Shown: piece by piece, positions 8,402-15,186 of the stretch | How the letters are laid out: each line of letters opens with the position of its first letter | How positions within the stretch are numbered: position 1 is the stretch's first letter | NCBI GenBank assembly: GCA_018715885.1 | Contig: DVKT01000048.1 | Coordinates: forward strand, 1-26,121 | Length of the DNA stretch: 26,121 nucleotides | Direction: 5' to 3' | Origin: Caccoplasma intestinavium | Lineage (GTDB): Bacteria > Bacteroidota > Bacteroidia > Bacteroidales > UBA11471 | Translations under genes and position numbers: made by a program | Notes under the pieces: generated by a model | Database searches by the model: none | Seen by the model: only the letters and a program-made list of their open reading frames with translations | What the model was told of the DNA's origin: nothing

Positions 8402-8432
8402 AAAAAAATACCGCCCGTTCTTCACGCACGGC
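8402..8432 (-). terminator. Terminator-like hairpin between tetR and the TolC gene (possible attenuator)
   Basis: On the - strand, GCCGTGCGT and ACGGGCGGT (8432-8424 and 8418-8410) pair with a 5-nt loop, one G-G mismatch and two G-U pairs. The stem is followed by A and seven T (8409-8402). It lies just after the tetR stop and before the exporter genes, so it could end a tetR-only transcript or set the ratio of regulator to pump. No good promoter was found between it and the TolC start. Confidence 0.55.
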
Positions 8433-8447
8433 ATAATATATAAGAAT

Positions 8448-9086
8448 TCATTTCCTTATTTGACGCAAAACAATATCGACAACCTCCTTTTTCCGTATAT
8501 CCAGATGTTCATCGACCTGTTCATCGGTCAGATTGAGACTCTTTTGCAAAATCGGTCCTATAATAAAAGGCGCGATATCCAAAGACACGATTGTGAGTAC
8601 CAAGTTCAATGTCGTAATAGGACGGATCGTCCCTTTTTCGATTTCCGCCCGCAAAGTCTCATCGATTTTAGCGAATACCAATGACGCCTGTTGCTTTATC
8701 TTATCGAACATAAATCCGAAACGTTCCATATCGGACAATACCTCTGTCAGAACAAATGGAACTAAACGAGGATTACTCCTGAAAAACTCGAAATGCACGT
8801 CGACCATTTTTCGTATCTTATCTTCGAGCGTCTGAGCCTCGGAATTGATATTCAAGAAATTCGTTACGATAAAACGTACTTTTTCCTCAAAAATCTTTTC
8901 AAACAAATTGTCTTTCGTCCTGAAATAGTAATGAACCAGCGCTTGGTTACAACCGGCACGCTTGGCGATCTGCATCGTGGTTGTCGATGCGAAACCTTGC
9001 TCCATGAACAACTTTTCCGCAGCTTCGAGAATCGCCGCTTCTGTATTTTCTCCTCGCTTCTGTATTTTCTCCTCGCTTCTCATCAT
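8448..9086 (-). CDS. TetR-family transcriptional regulator of the efflux operon
   Basis: 212 aa. The N-terminal DNA-binding domain is typical: ILEAAEKLFMEQGFASTTTMQIA, then the recognition helix region AGCNQALVHYYFRTKD (helix-turn-helix at ~36-55). The C-terminal ~150 residues form the ligand-binding and dimerisation part and are specific to this protein. It sits at the head of the operon, as CecR does before ybhGFSR in E. coli, and is expected to repress the operon until a toxic compound binds. The start is unusual. A 19-bp tandem duplication (9037-9074) lies within the first 17 codons and changes the frame, so the ATG at 9086 (or 9083) is the only in-frame start here. With one unit the ATG at 9102 would be in frame instead. 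The conserved part of the protein is unaffected. Confidence 0.94.
   Translation of the reverse strand: MMRSEEKIQKRGENTEAAILEAAEKLFMEQGFASTTTMQIAKRAGCNQALVHYYFRTKDNLFEKIFEEKVRFIVTNFLNINSEAQTLEDKIRKMVDVHFEFFRSNPRLVPFVLTEVLSDMERFGFMFDKIKQQASLVFAKIDETLRAEIEKGTIRPITTLNLVLTIVSLDIAPFIIGPILQKSLNLTDEQVDEHLDIRKKEVVDIVLRQIRK
9036..9080. repeat. 19-bp tandem repeat (about 2.4 units) at the 5' end of tetR
   Basis: The unit gcttctgtattttctcctc occurs perfectly at 9037-9055 and 9056-9074, with six further matching bases (9075-9080). Because 19 is not a multiple of three, gaining or losing a unit shifts the reading frame between the start codons and the tetR body. Confidence 0.95.
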
Positions 9087-9114
9087 CAGATATATTAATC
9101 ATTTGATTTAATTA

Positions 9115-9146
9115 CAAAATTAAAACACATAATCAATACTTCCAAA
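9115..9146 (-). promoter_or_regulatory. Bacteroidetes-type promoter of the efflux operon
   Basis: On the - strand, TTTG (9146-9143), 20 nt, then TAATTTTG (9122-9115) match the consensus TTTG-N19/20-TAnnTTTG exactly. The transcript should start near 9108. That leaves about 20 nt of leader before the ATG at 9086 and only a few bases before the alternative ATG at 9102, supporting 9086 as the present start. Confidence 0.8.
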
Positions 9147-9155
9147 TATTTTGGA
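9141..9155. promoter_or_regulatory. Candidate TetR operator palindrome over the -33 element
   Basis: TCCAAA-TAT-TTTGGA is a perfect 6-bp inverted repeat with a 3-nt spacer. It covers the -33 TTTG of the promoter, a position where a bound dimer would block transcription. Further ttccaaa motifs occur at 9163-9169 and 9178-9184. Binding by the adjacent TetR protein is inferred. Confidence 0.5.
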
Positions 9156-9218
9156 GATTATTTTCCAAAAAAATTTCTTCCAAACAAAGCAAAGGATAAA
9201 TAACGTACTATATATCAA

Positions 9219-9258
9219 TAAAAAAACGAACAGTAACCTTGTGGGATTACTGTTCGTT
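9219..9258 (-). terminator. Rho-independent terminator of the aldo-keto reductase operon
   Basis: A 12-bp stem (arms 9225-9236 and 9247-9258, aacgaacagtaa and ttactgttcgtt) is followed on the - strand by a run of T (complement of the A tract at 9220-9226). It lies about 25 nt after the reductase stop codon and separates that operon from the tetR promoter. Confidence 0.88.
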
Positions 9259-9283
9259 AAAAGAAAGAAATGCCGACACAAAA

Positions 9284-10120
9284 CTATAACTTTATCAACA
9301 TCTCTATAAAAGAGGGGTCATAATGAGAAAAGAAAAGCGATTCTTTTTTGTCGAGCGTTTCAATGGTCGCCATATCATCGGCCGACAATGAAAAATCGAA
9401 CACTGCAAAATTTTCTGCCATTCTCTCCCTATGCGTCGACTTGGGAATCACCACAATACCCCGCTGTATCAAAAAACGCAAAGCCACTTGGGCAACAGAC
9501 TTGCCATACTTCTCCGCAACCGCCGACAACACCGGATCGGTAAAGAAATGATTGCGACCCTCGGCAAACGGACCCCACGACATGAGCTGCGTCCCGAAAG
9601 GCTGCATCACTTCCCGCAGCTTCTCTTGCTGGTTGAACACATGTGTCTCGACTTGATTGACGGCGGGAACAACTTCGCAAAAGTGCGCCAAATCGACAAA
9701 ACGGTCGGGATAAAAATTGGAAACGCCGATAGCCCTCGCCTTACCTGCCCGATAGGCCTCTTCCATCGCCCGGTAAGTCCCGTAATAGTCATTGAACGGC
9801 TGATGTATAAGAAGCAAATCGACATAATCGCTTCGCAACTTTTTCAATGATTCGTCGATGGAAAGCCGGGCTTTTTCATAACCTCCGTTTGAAATCCAGA
9901 CTTTTGTCGTGATAAATAATTCATGACGCGGCACGCCGCTTCTCTTTACGGCACGCCCCACACCTTCCTCATTGTGATAGGCTTGTGCCGTATCGATAGA
10001 GCGATACCCCACTGCAATGGCATCGGCCACACAACGTTCGCACTCCTCGGGCGTTACCTGATATACACCATAACCCAAAATCGGCATTTCTACGCCATTG
10101 TTCAATTTCACTGTTTCCAT
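9284..10120 (-). CDS. Aldo/keto reductase (2,5-diketo-gluconate reductase-like)
   Basis: 278 aa cytoplasmic (beta/alpha)8 oxidoreductase that reduces carbonyl compounds with NAD(P)H. The catalytic tetrad is complete: Asp43 and Tyr48 in RSIDTAQAYHNE, Lys73 in ITTKVW, His106 in LLLIHQP. The coenzyme-binding end is also typical: WGPFAEG, and IPKSTHRERMAEN near residues 226-239, where the K-S-x-x-x-R pattern suggests NADPH preference. Length fits the family. The gene follows the cupin/CMD gene by 35 nt and is followed by a strong terminator, so it is the last gene of that operon. The physiological substrate is unknown. Confidence 0.95.
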   Translation of the reverse strand: METVKLNNGVEMPILGYGVYQVTPEECERCVADAIAVGYRSIDTAQAYHNEEGVGRAVKRSGVPRHELFITTKVWISNGGYEKARLSIDESLKKLRSDYVDLLLIHQPFNDYYGTYRAMEEAYRAGKARAIGVSNFYPDRFVDLAHFCEVVPAVNQVETHVFNQQEKLREVMQPFGTQLMSWGPFAEGRNHFFTDPVLSAVAEKYGKSVAQVALRFLIQRGIVVIPKSTHRERMAENFAVFDFSLSADDMATIETLDKKESLFFSHYDPSFIEMLIKL

Positions 10121-10155
10121 TTTTATTTTCTTTATAATTAATTTTAATCCCGCTT

Positions 10156-11430
10156 TTACTTCTTCTCGGGTATCACCTCATTGAGGCAGGCTATGGCATT
10201 GAGTGTACGCGGATACCCGATGTAAGGCAATAACTGCGTCGTTACAGCCAATAATACCGCCTTATCATTCCCGACATTCACATTCCCCTGAATATGACTT
10301 TTCACTTGCGGTTCGCAACCGCCCAAAGAAATGAGCATAGCGTATGTAAGCAACTCACGCATAGGCGTATCGAAGACTCGGCGCGTCTGATAATCTCCAA
10401 AACAGTTTGCAGAGAGATATTGTTGTATATGCAACTGATTGGCTGGTGCAGTTTGGCGCATTTTATCTATATGCTCCCCGAAAATAGATTTTTGCAAAGC
10501 AAGACCTTTTTCCATACGTGTATCGGGTGTCGTAACCGATTGCGGTTCGAGCGGAAGTTTCACGCCCCGCTCTGCCAGAAACTCATTGGCGACACCGAGC
10601 AAACTCGCAACTCGGGCCATACCTACATAAGGTACGGCTTGATAAAGGACTTCTTTTATCTCCATCGGAGATATGCCATTGGCATAAGCCGCCACAAGCA
10701 TTTGACGATACAGCCCCTCTGTATTTTGGGCGATTGCCGATGCCATCGTTACGAGAATACGGGTACGAACATCGAGATCTCCATACTGCTGCGTTTCTCC
10801 GAAAGCAAAATTCCCGAATATTTCGGCCAACTCGGGATCGGTCGTATCGAGAGTTGACGACGAAGCCGGAAACCACGCCCGGATATTCTTCGTTGCATTT
10901 TCGGATAAGCGTACCCCTGTCGATGTCGCTTCGGCATACTGGCGGTCATCAACCGGATCGAACCATGTATTTTTGTTTGAAGAAGGATTGCACTCGATCG
11001 CCAAATGCGAGAACCAGCTGTCGGGCGCAGCACCGTGCCAATGTACGACATTGGGAGCTATCTCCACCACATCGCCGGGTAAAAGCAATTGCGCAGGCTT
11101 CCCTTTTTCCTGATAATACCCGCGACCACCCACAGCAATAAGAATCTGTCCTCCCGTATGGCTGTGCCAATTGTTCCGACAACCGGGCTCGAACGTAACA
11201 TTGGAAATAGGCACATTCAAATCCTTATCGGTAGCCAAACGTGCCAGCCACGATTTACCGGTAAAATATTGCTGATAAGCCACATTCTCATTGCCTATCG
11301 GAAAGGCACTGATGTTTTGAAGAATTTCTTTTGTTTTCATAGAACCATCATTTTGTGCATGAAGTCCGGCATCGATACCCCACAGTGCCGTAACCACAGC
11401 AATAACCGTAAAAAATTTTTTCATTCCCAT
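10156..11430 (-). CDS. Exported cupin fused to two carboxymuconolactone-decarboxylase (CMD/AhpD-like) domains
   Basis: 424 aa with an N-terminal signal peptide (MGMKKFFTVIAVVTALWG..., probable cleavage after LHAQ). Residues ~70-150 form a cupin: the first motif has His89, His91 and Gln95 (NWHSHTGGQ), the second PGDVVEIAPNVVHWHG with His130, giving a plausible metal site. CMD domain 1 spans ~195-285 (DVRTRILVTMASAIAQN) and has no Cys pair. CMD domain 2 spans ~335-415 and keeps Cys372 and His379 (GGCEPQVKSHIQGN), the CMD active-site arrangement. Such cupin-CMD proteins are often annotated only as carboxymuconolactone decarboxylase; the reaction is not established, and protocatechuate breakdown is unlikely from this context. 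It lies between an acetyltransferase and an aldo-keto reductase on the same strand. Confidence 0.9.
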   Translation of the reverse strand: MGMKKFFTVIAVVTALWGIDAGLHAQNDGSMKTKEILQNISAFPIGNENVAYQQYFTGKSWLARLATDKDLNVPISNVTFEPGCRNNWHSHTGGQILIAVGGRGYYQEKGKPAQLLLPGDVVEIAPNVVHWHGAAPDSWFSHLAIECNPSSNKNTWFDPVDDRQYAEATSTGVRLSENATKNIRAWFPASSSTLDTTDPELAEIFGNFAFGETQQYGDLDVRTRILVTMASAIAQNTEGLYRQMLVAAYANGISPMEIKEVLYQAVPYVGMARVASLLGVANEFLAERGVKLPLEPQSVTTPDTRMEKGLALQKSIFGEHIDKMRQTAPANQLHIQQYLSANCFGDYQTRRVFDTPMRELLTYAMLISLGGCEPQVKSHIQGNVNVGNDKAVLLAVTTQLLPYIGYPRTLNAIACLNEVIPEKK

Positions 11431-11520
11431 ATTATTTTATATTTCCTATTTCTGTGATCGACTCTCCACAAACCGGCAATACCGAATACGCCCCACCATC
11501 TTGCCAGCCCCGATTAGCCA

Positions 11521-12063
11521 CTACTCCGTTCTTGCTTGTGCAAGCGTCTTGACGACACGAGCCGGATTCCCGACGACAACCGTATTGGCCTCGACATCGC
11601 GTGTTACGACACTTCCCGCTCCCACGACGGCATTCTCTCCGACCGTTACACCGGGCAGAATCGTCGCTCCGGCTCCGATCCAGCAATTTCTTTTGAGAAC
11701 AACCGGTTTACAGGTAAGTATCTGATGGTCATACAAGTCATGATTGTTCGATATCAGTTGCACATTGGCAGCGACCAATACATCGTCTTCTATCGTAACG
11801 CCTCCGGCCGCCATAAACAGCGCATTGTTCATTACCACGACATTCTTCCCTATGCTCACGCTATTCCCGCGCACGACGGTCAACGGCGGCATAACCCGGC
11901 TACCAACGCCTATATGCCCCAGAAACAACTCTTCCACGAGCTTATCGTACTCCTCGGTAAACGGCATCGTGTGATTGATTTTAAAACATAACTGCGCACA
12001 ACGACGGCTCTCGGCCGGGTCGGCCTGCTCTGCCACACGCATATCGATTCGTTTTTCTTCCAT
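11521..12063 (-). CDS. Hexapeptide-repeat sugar O-acetyltransferase (maltose/galactoside acetyltransferase family)
   Basis: 180 aa, matching the ~183 aa of Maa/LacA-type enzymes that move acetyl from acetyl-CoA to a sugar hydroxyl. The N-terminal helical cap (AESRRCAQLCFKINHTMPF) is followed by a left-handed beta-helix built of hexapeptide repeats (SIGKNVVVMNNALFMAAGG, then WIGAGATILPGVTVGENAVVG). The catalytic His is His108 in ISNNHDLYD, and the C-terminus ends with the usual VVGNPARVVK. It is the first gene of a likely three-gene operon. The next gene starts 90 nt downstream across a stretch with no ORF or terminator. A TATTTTTG -7 element lies 27 nt upstream (12097-12090, - strand). Confidence 0.93.
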   Translation of the reverse strand: MEEKRIDMRVAEQADPAESRRCAQLCFKINHTMPFTEEYDKLVEELFLGHIGVGSRVMPPLTVVRGNSVSIGKNVVVMNNALFMAAGGVTIEDDVLVAANVQLISNNHDLYDHQILTCKPVVLKRNCWIGAGATILPGVTVGENAVVGAGSVVTRDVEANTVVVGNPARVVKTLAQARTE

Positions 12064-12089
12064 ATCGTTGATTTTATTTTTCGATGATA

Positions 12090-12097
12090 CAAAAATA
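12090..12097 (-). promoter_or_regulatory. Probable -7 element upstream of the acetyltransferase gene
   Basis: TATTTTTG on the - strand fits TAnnTTTG and lies 27 nt before the ATG. No TTTG was found at the expected 19-21 nt upstream, so this is a half-match only. Confidence 0.4.
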
Positions 12098-12237
12098 GAG
12101 CTATCCTTTCCGTTTTACGATAAACAAATTACAGATATTCATACCATTTTTACCGAAAAAAAATGGCAGCAAAACCATTATAGCACGACGAAAAATAGGA
12201 CAAAAACAGCTGAAATGAAATTTCACAAAAACAGAAT

Positions 12238-12268
12238 GTTGTTTTTTCGCGAATAAGCACTATCTTTG
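12238..12268 (+). promoter_or_regulatory. Probable promoter of tRNA-Leu
   Basis: TATCTTTG (12261-12268) is a full -7 match; GTTG at 12238-12241 is a 3-of-4 match to TTTG with 19 nt between. The predicted transcript begins about 100 nt before the mature tRNA. That leader (about 12275-12374) shows no gene, only a small hairpin (GTGGC-ccgaa-GCCAC). Confidence 0.6.
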
Positions 12269-12374
12269 TCGCCGAAAAACAGCGGCATCGTCCGCGTGGC
12301 CCGAAGCCACATGAGACACAAGTGCCGTATCTGTTTTTCTGCCGGCTCACACGAAATCCGGTTTCCGCAAGGAG

Positions 12375-12458
12375 GCTCGAATGGTGGAATGGTAGACACG
12401 AAGGACTTAAAATCCTTTGGCCATTGCGGCTGTGCGGGTTCGAGTCCCGCTTCGAGTA
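12375..12458 (+). tRNA. tRNA-Leu (anticodon TAA)
   Basis: 84 nt. Acceptor arms gctcgaa (12375-12381) and ttcgagt (12451-12457) pair with one G-U at the end; discriminator A at 12458. The anticodon arm aagga-cttaaaa-tcctt carries TAA. The T arm is gcggg-ttcgagt-cccgc (12434-12450), and the long variable region between anticodon and T arms is typical of a class II tRNA. The bases after the discriminator are CCC, so the CCA end is not encoded. Confidence 0.96.
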
Positions 12459-12461
12459 CCC

Positions 12462-12509
12462 AAACACATAGGGGGTGAATCATGGATTCCCCCCTATGTG
12501 TTTTTCCGA
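12462..12509 (+). terminator. Terminator of tRNA-Leu
   Basis: A long stem (12462-12481 with 12485-12503, one mismatch, 3-nt loop), rich in G:C in the middle (five G against a C run), is followed by a T tract (gtgtttttcc). It starts 4 nt after the tRNA and sits between it and the convergent umuC gene. Confidence 0.9.
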
Positions 12510-12532
12510 ATAAATTCTCGATACGATAACCG

Positions 12533-13804
12533 TCAGCTCTTCACTCGTATTATTTCATTGAGACGGGTCGTATATTGGCATGTTTTATACTCGCACTTCA
12601 AATGCCAACTGACATCATAACCCTGCAAAGCTATACGCACTGTATCGCGACCGTTTTTTCTATTGATACGATCGACGGCCTCGGCAAGAGCCGATTGTTT
12701 CTGCCGGTCGACCGAATCGAAAAGATAGGTCTGGACCGCCTCATCGGGAGTTATATCCCACACCATCACTCCGGCTTTCTTATAATAATATGTATCTCCT
12801 TCGGGATATTTTTCCCGCAACAACTGCACGACAACAGAGATAAGTTCGCTCACATTATTGGTCGGTACCGGCAGATAACGGGTATGATAAATATAGCTTT
12901 GCGGCATATCTCTTCGGAAACGGCTCGTATGGGCAAATACCGTAACTGCCCGGCAACAGGCATGCTGCCGCCTGAGCTTACGGCAACACGAGGCCGTAAA
13001 ATTGGCAACAGCCTCTTCGAGTTGCGCATGGAGAGCCACTCCCTGATCGGGGAAACTGCGACTGGTACAAATGCTTTTCTTATGCGGTAAATCGTCTTCA
13101 CCGATACAATTTTCTCCTTGAAGCTCTTTCCATGTGCGTACTCCCGTAACGGTAAAATTACGGCGTACCCAACTCTCGGGACGACGTACAAAATCCCCGG
13201 CTGTCTTTATCCCGTAATATTCCATCTTGACCAAAAGATGACGCCCTATCCCCCAAACCTTTCCTATGGGACAACTATCGAGCGCCTTGATCCGTTTCGC
13301 CTCACTATCAATGAGGCAAACACCCCCATACCCCGGGTATTTTTTACCGAAATAACCGGCGACTTTGGCCAGCGTTTTGGTCGGAGCGATACCGATGGTT
13401 ATGGGTATGCCGGTACCCCGCTCGACGGTCTCCACAATCCGTCGGCCGTAATCCCGGAAACGATCTTCGGTACACACTCCGGTAAAATCGAGAAAAGCCT
13501 CATCGATCGAGTAAGGAACAAGATCTGGGGTAAATTCAGAAAGAAGGCACATGACCCTACGGCTCATATCCCCGTAAAGATTGTAATTGCTGCTGAACAC
13601 TGCGACATTTTCCCGTTCGAGGAGTTCCCTTACCTGATACAACGGTACCCCCATAGCGATACCCAATGCCTTGGCCTCATTACTGCGGGCAATGATGCAA
13701 CCGTCATTATTGGAAAGTATAACGACAGGCTTATTTTGCAAAGAGGGATTGAAAACCCGCTCGCATGACGCAAAAAAGTTATTACAATCGACCAGAGCTA
13801 TCAT
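12533..13804 (-). CDS. umuC: DNA polymerase V catalytic subunit UmuC (Y-family translesion polymerase)
   Basis: 423 aa, the normal length. It copies across damaged template bases, at the cost of fidelity, together with processed UmuD. Catalytic acidic residues are Asp6 (ALVDCNNFF) and Asp101-Glu102 (YSIDEAFLDF). The thumb and helix-hairpin-helix region follows (CPIGKVWGIGRHLLVKM), then the little-finger domain. The last ~50 residues (VDRQKQSALAEAVDRINRKNGRDTV, in part) match the C-terminal extension found in UmuC but not DinB. The start overlaps the umuD stop by 4 bp (ATGA), so the two are translationally coupled. Confidence 0.96.
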   Translation of the reverse strand: MIALVDCNNFFASCERVFNPSLQNKPVVILSNNDGCIIARSNEAKALGIAMGVPLYQVRELLERENVAVFSSNYNLYGDMSRRVMCLLSEFTPDLVPYSIDEAFLDFTGVCTEDRFRDYGRRIVETVERGTGIPITIGIAPTKTLAKVAGYFGKKYPGYGGVCLIDSEAKRIKALDSCPIGKVWGIGRHLLVKMEYYGIKTAGDFVRRPESWVRRNFTVTGVRTWKELQGENCIGEDDLPHKKSICTSRSFPDQGVALHAQLEEAVANFTASCCRKLRRQHACCRAVTVFAHTSRFRRDMPQSYIYHTRYLPVPTNNVSELISVVVQLLREKYPEGDTYYYKKAGVMVWDITPDEAVQTYLFDSVDRQKQSALAEAVDRINRKNGRDTVRIALQGYDVSWHLKCEYKTCQYTTRLNEIIRVKS

Positions 13805-14244
13805 TTCGAACGTTTGAGTTGACGCTTGATATTATACGTAACCACGCCCCATACCATGAAGTGGTTTTCGGAAGTAACACGTATGGGCGGATAATTGTCG
13901 TTAGAAGGCATGAGCCACAAGCAACCGGCCGCTCTATCCATACGTATACGCTTCAATGTAAATTCGCCATCGACAAAAGCCACTACAATATCTTCCTCCT
14001 GTGGCTCGATCGACTTGTCTACTATAAGCAGGTCGCCATCGTCTATACCGCTATCGTGCATTGAATCTCCGTAAGCTCGGGCGTAAAAGGTCGTAGCAGG
14101 GTGCCGTACCAATTCCTTGTTCAAATCAATCGCCTCGGTCTCATAATCCTGCGCCGGACTGGGAAATCCGGCACGCACACCGCCCTCGGCATACCGCATC
14201 GGGAGTTCGCTTCTCAAATCGGCTGTATAAACGGAAACTTTCAT
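13801..14244 (-). CDS. umuD: UmuD-like S24 peptidase (polymerase V accessory subunit)
   Basis: 147 aa. UmuD cuts itself after RecA-filament activation, and the trimmed dimer joins UmuC. The cleavage site is Ala25-Gly26 (VRAGFPSP). The catalytic pair is Ser61 (YGDSMHDSGI) and Lys98 (FTLKRI), one residue offset from E. coli UmuD Ser60/Lys97. No helix-turn-helix precedes the peptidase domain, which separates it from LexA. It precedes and overlaps umuC. The promoter at 14303-14334 is a perfect Bacteroidetes match; no operator that could be called an SOS box was recognised. Confidence 0.95.
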   Translation of the reverse strand: MKVSVYTADLRSELPMRYAEGGVRAGFPSPAQDYETEAIDLNKELVRHPATTFYARAYGDSMHDSGIDDGDLLIVDKSIEPQEEDIVVAFVDGEFTLKRIRMDRAAGCLWLMPSNDNYPPIRVTSENHFMVWGVVTYNIKRQLKRSK

Positions 14245-14302
14245 ATCGGCTCTTTTGATGAACGCTCGGAAATCATTGTGTGTCTTTTTTCAAGCGTATG
14301 TC

Positions 14303-14334
14303 CAAAAGTAATATGAGGTTTCAGGAAAAACAAA
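14303..14334 (-). promoter_or_regulatory. Bacteroidetes-type promoter of umuDC
   Basis: On the - strand TTTG (14334-14331), 20 nt, TACTTTTG (14310-14303) match the consensus in every defined position. The start of transcription is expected near 14296, giving a leader of about 50 nt before the umuD ATG. Confidence 0.8.
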
Positions 14335-14673
14335 TCTATTCTACATTTTAACAAGAGATCTTTTATCTCGCTACGCAAGGAAAAATTTTACCACTTGTCG
14401 AAATACCGGCAAACGATTTCAAGCCAACTCCATTCAATCCTATATCTTACCCGACTTCCATGAACAAAAAATATTCAACAAACTTTTCACAGCTATTCTC
14501 GTCCAAAATAGTTTTCACATCATGATTAATCAAATAATTATACAAAAACATAATTTATTTCACTTTTAAAATAAAAATTATTATATTCGCAAACAATATA
14601 CTTCCTAACTGTTATTTGATAATAGAAAAAAGCTTTATCTTTTTATCTTCCGAAAACAAAAATAATATATGCA
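14335..14673. other. AT-rich non-coding stretch
   Basis: No ORF of note and no clear repeat. A weak + strand promoter-like pair is present (TTTC at 14558-14561 and TATATTCG at 14582-14589, 20 nt apart). Base composition turns sharply AT-rich here relative to umuDC. Confidence 0.5.
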
Positions 14674-14814
14674 ATGTATAGTGTAGGCGTTTTTTTAGCT
14701 TTTGATTTTCTCCTTTTTATTCTCATGGACGCGGCTTACAGGTTATACCCACCCAAAATCATAAAGAGAAAACAAGAAAATATATTCTTGTTTTCTCTCA
14801 ACTTTTTAAACTGA
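14674..14814 (+). CDS. Possible 46-codon membrane mini-protein
   Basis: An ATG-to-TGA frame encodes a hydrophobic N-terminal helix (SVGVFLAFDFLLFILM) followed by a basic segment (RLYPPKIIKRK). This is the topology of a single-span small membrane protein with its C-terminus inside. A weak promoter-like pair lies ~90 nt upstream. Against it: the last third of the frame is made of the inverted repeat at 14765-14798, no ribosome-binding site stands out, and hydrophobic frames arise by chance in AT-rich DNA. Treat it as a candidate only. Confidence 0.2.
   Translation: MYSVGVFLAFDFLLFILMDAAYRLYPPKIIKRKQENIFLFSLNFLN
14765..14798 (-). terminator. Hairpin downstream of the small secreted-protein genes
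   Basis: A perfect 14-bp stem (arms 14765-14778 and 14785-14798, agagaaaacaagaa and its complement) with a 6-nt loop lies 37 nt past the stop of the gene ending at 14835. The stem is A:T-rich and the flanking T runs are short (actttttaaa on the + side), so it is a moderate terminator candidate, possibly working in both directions. Confidence 0.6.
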
Positions 14815-14834
14815 TTTTGTTTAATAAATAAAAC

Positions 14835-15137
14835 TCACTTTATTACATACCAGTTTCCTCGATAGGCAAAGCGACTCTTCCCTTGGATACACACCCATGT
14901 ATTATTAAAACTTATATACTTTTTACCCCTATGTAAATATATGGTATATGTTCCTTTGCTGTGTCCAGACTCCGTACATACCGTAACAAAGTATTGTGTA
15001 CGAGTATATGTACCGTCACTGGGAACAGAGGTCATAGCACTTTCTCTATTCATAGGCATTTCTGCATTGAATGGAAATACGTCTGCTGTTCCTACTGCAA
15101 AGACAAAAAGAAATACAAATAAGAATTGCTTTTTCAT
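14835..15137 (-). CDS. Small exported protein of unknown function
   Basis: 100 aa. A hydrophobic signal peptide (MKKQFLFVFLFVFAVGTADVF) is followed by a short mature region rich in Thr, Tyr, Ser and aromatic residues, with two cysteines (TVCTESG and WVCIQG) that could form a disulfide. The C-terminus, NTWVCIQGKSRFAYRGNWYVI in part, ends in alternating aromatic and basic residues, as a beta-sandwich or barrel edge would. I do not recognise a family. It starts 49 nt after the stop of the next exported-protein gene on the same strand, so they probably form a unit. Codon use is AT-rich compared with umuDC and the esterase gene. Confidence 0.7.
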   Translation of the reverse strand: MKKQFLFVFLFVFAVGTADVFPFNAEMPMNRESAMTSVPSDGTYTRTQYFVTVCTESGHSKGTYTIYLHRGKKYISFNNTWVCIQGKSRFAYRGNWYVIK

Positions 15138-15186
15138 TACTTTATACCCTTAGTTCGTGTCGGGCACAACTTCTAAACTAAATATG

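Noticed and set aside
11431..11520. Remnant of a gene between the acetyltransferase and cupin/CMD genes
   Set aside because: The 90-nt gap is open in one frame on the - strand, but only as the tail of a frame shadowing the acetyltransferase; no recognisable protein fragment.
12242..12374. A second tRNA or small RNA gene in the leader of tRNA-Leu
   Set aside because: Only short hairpins are present; no cloverleaf or T-arm sequence could be found.
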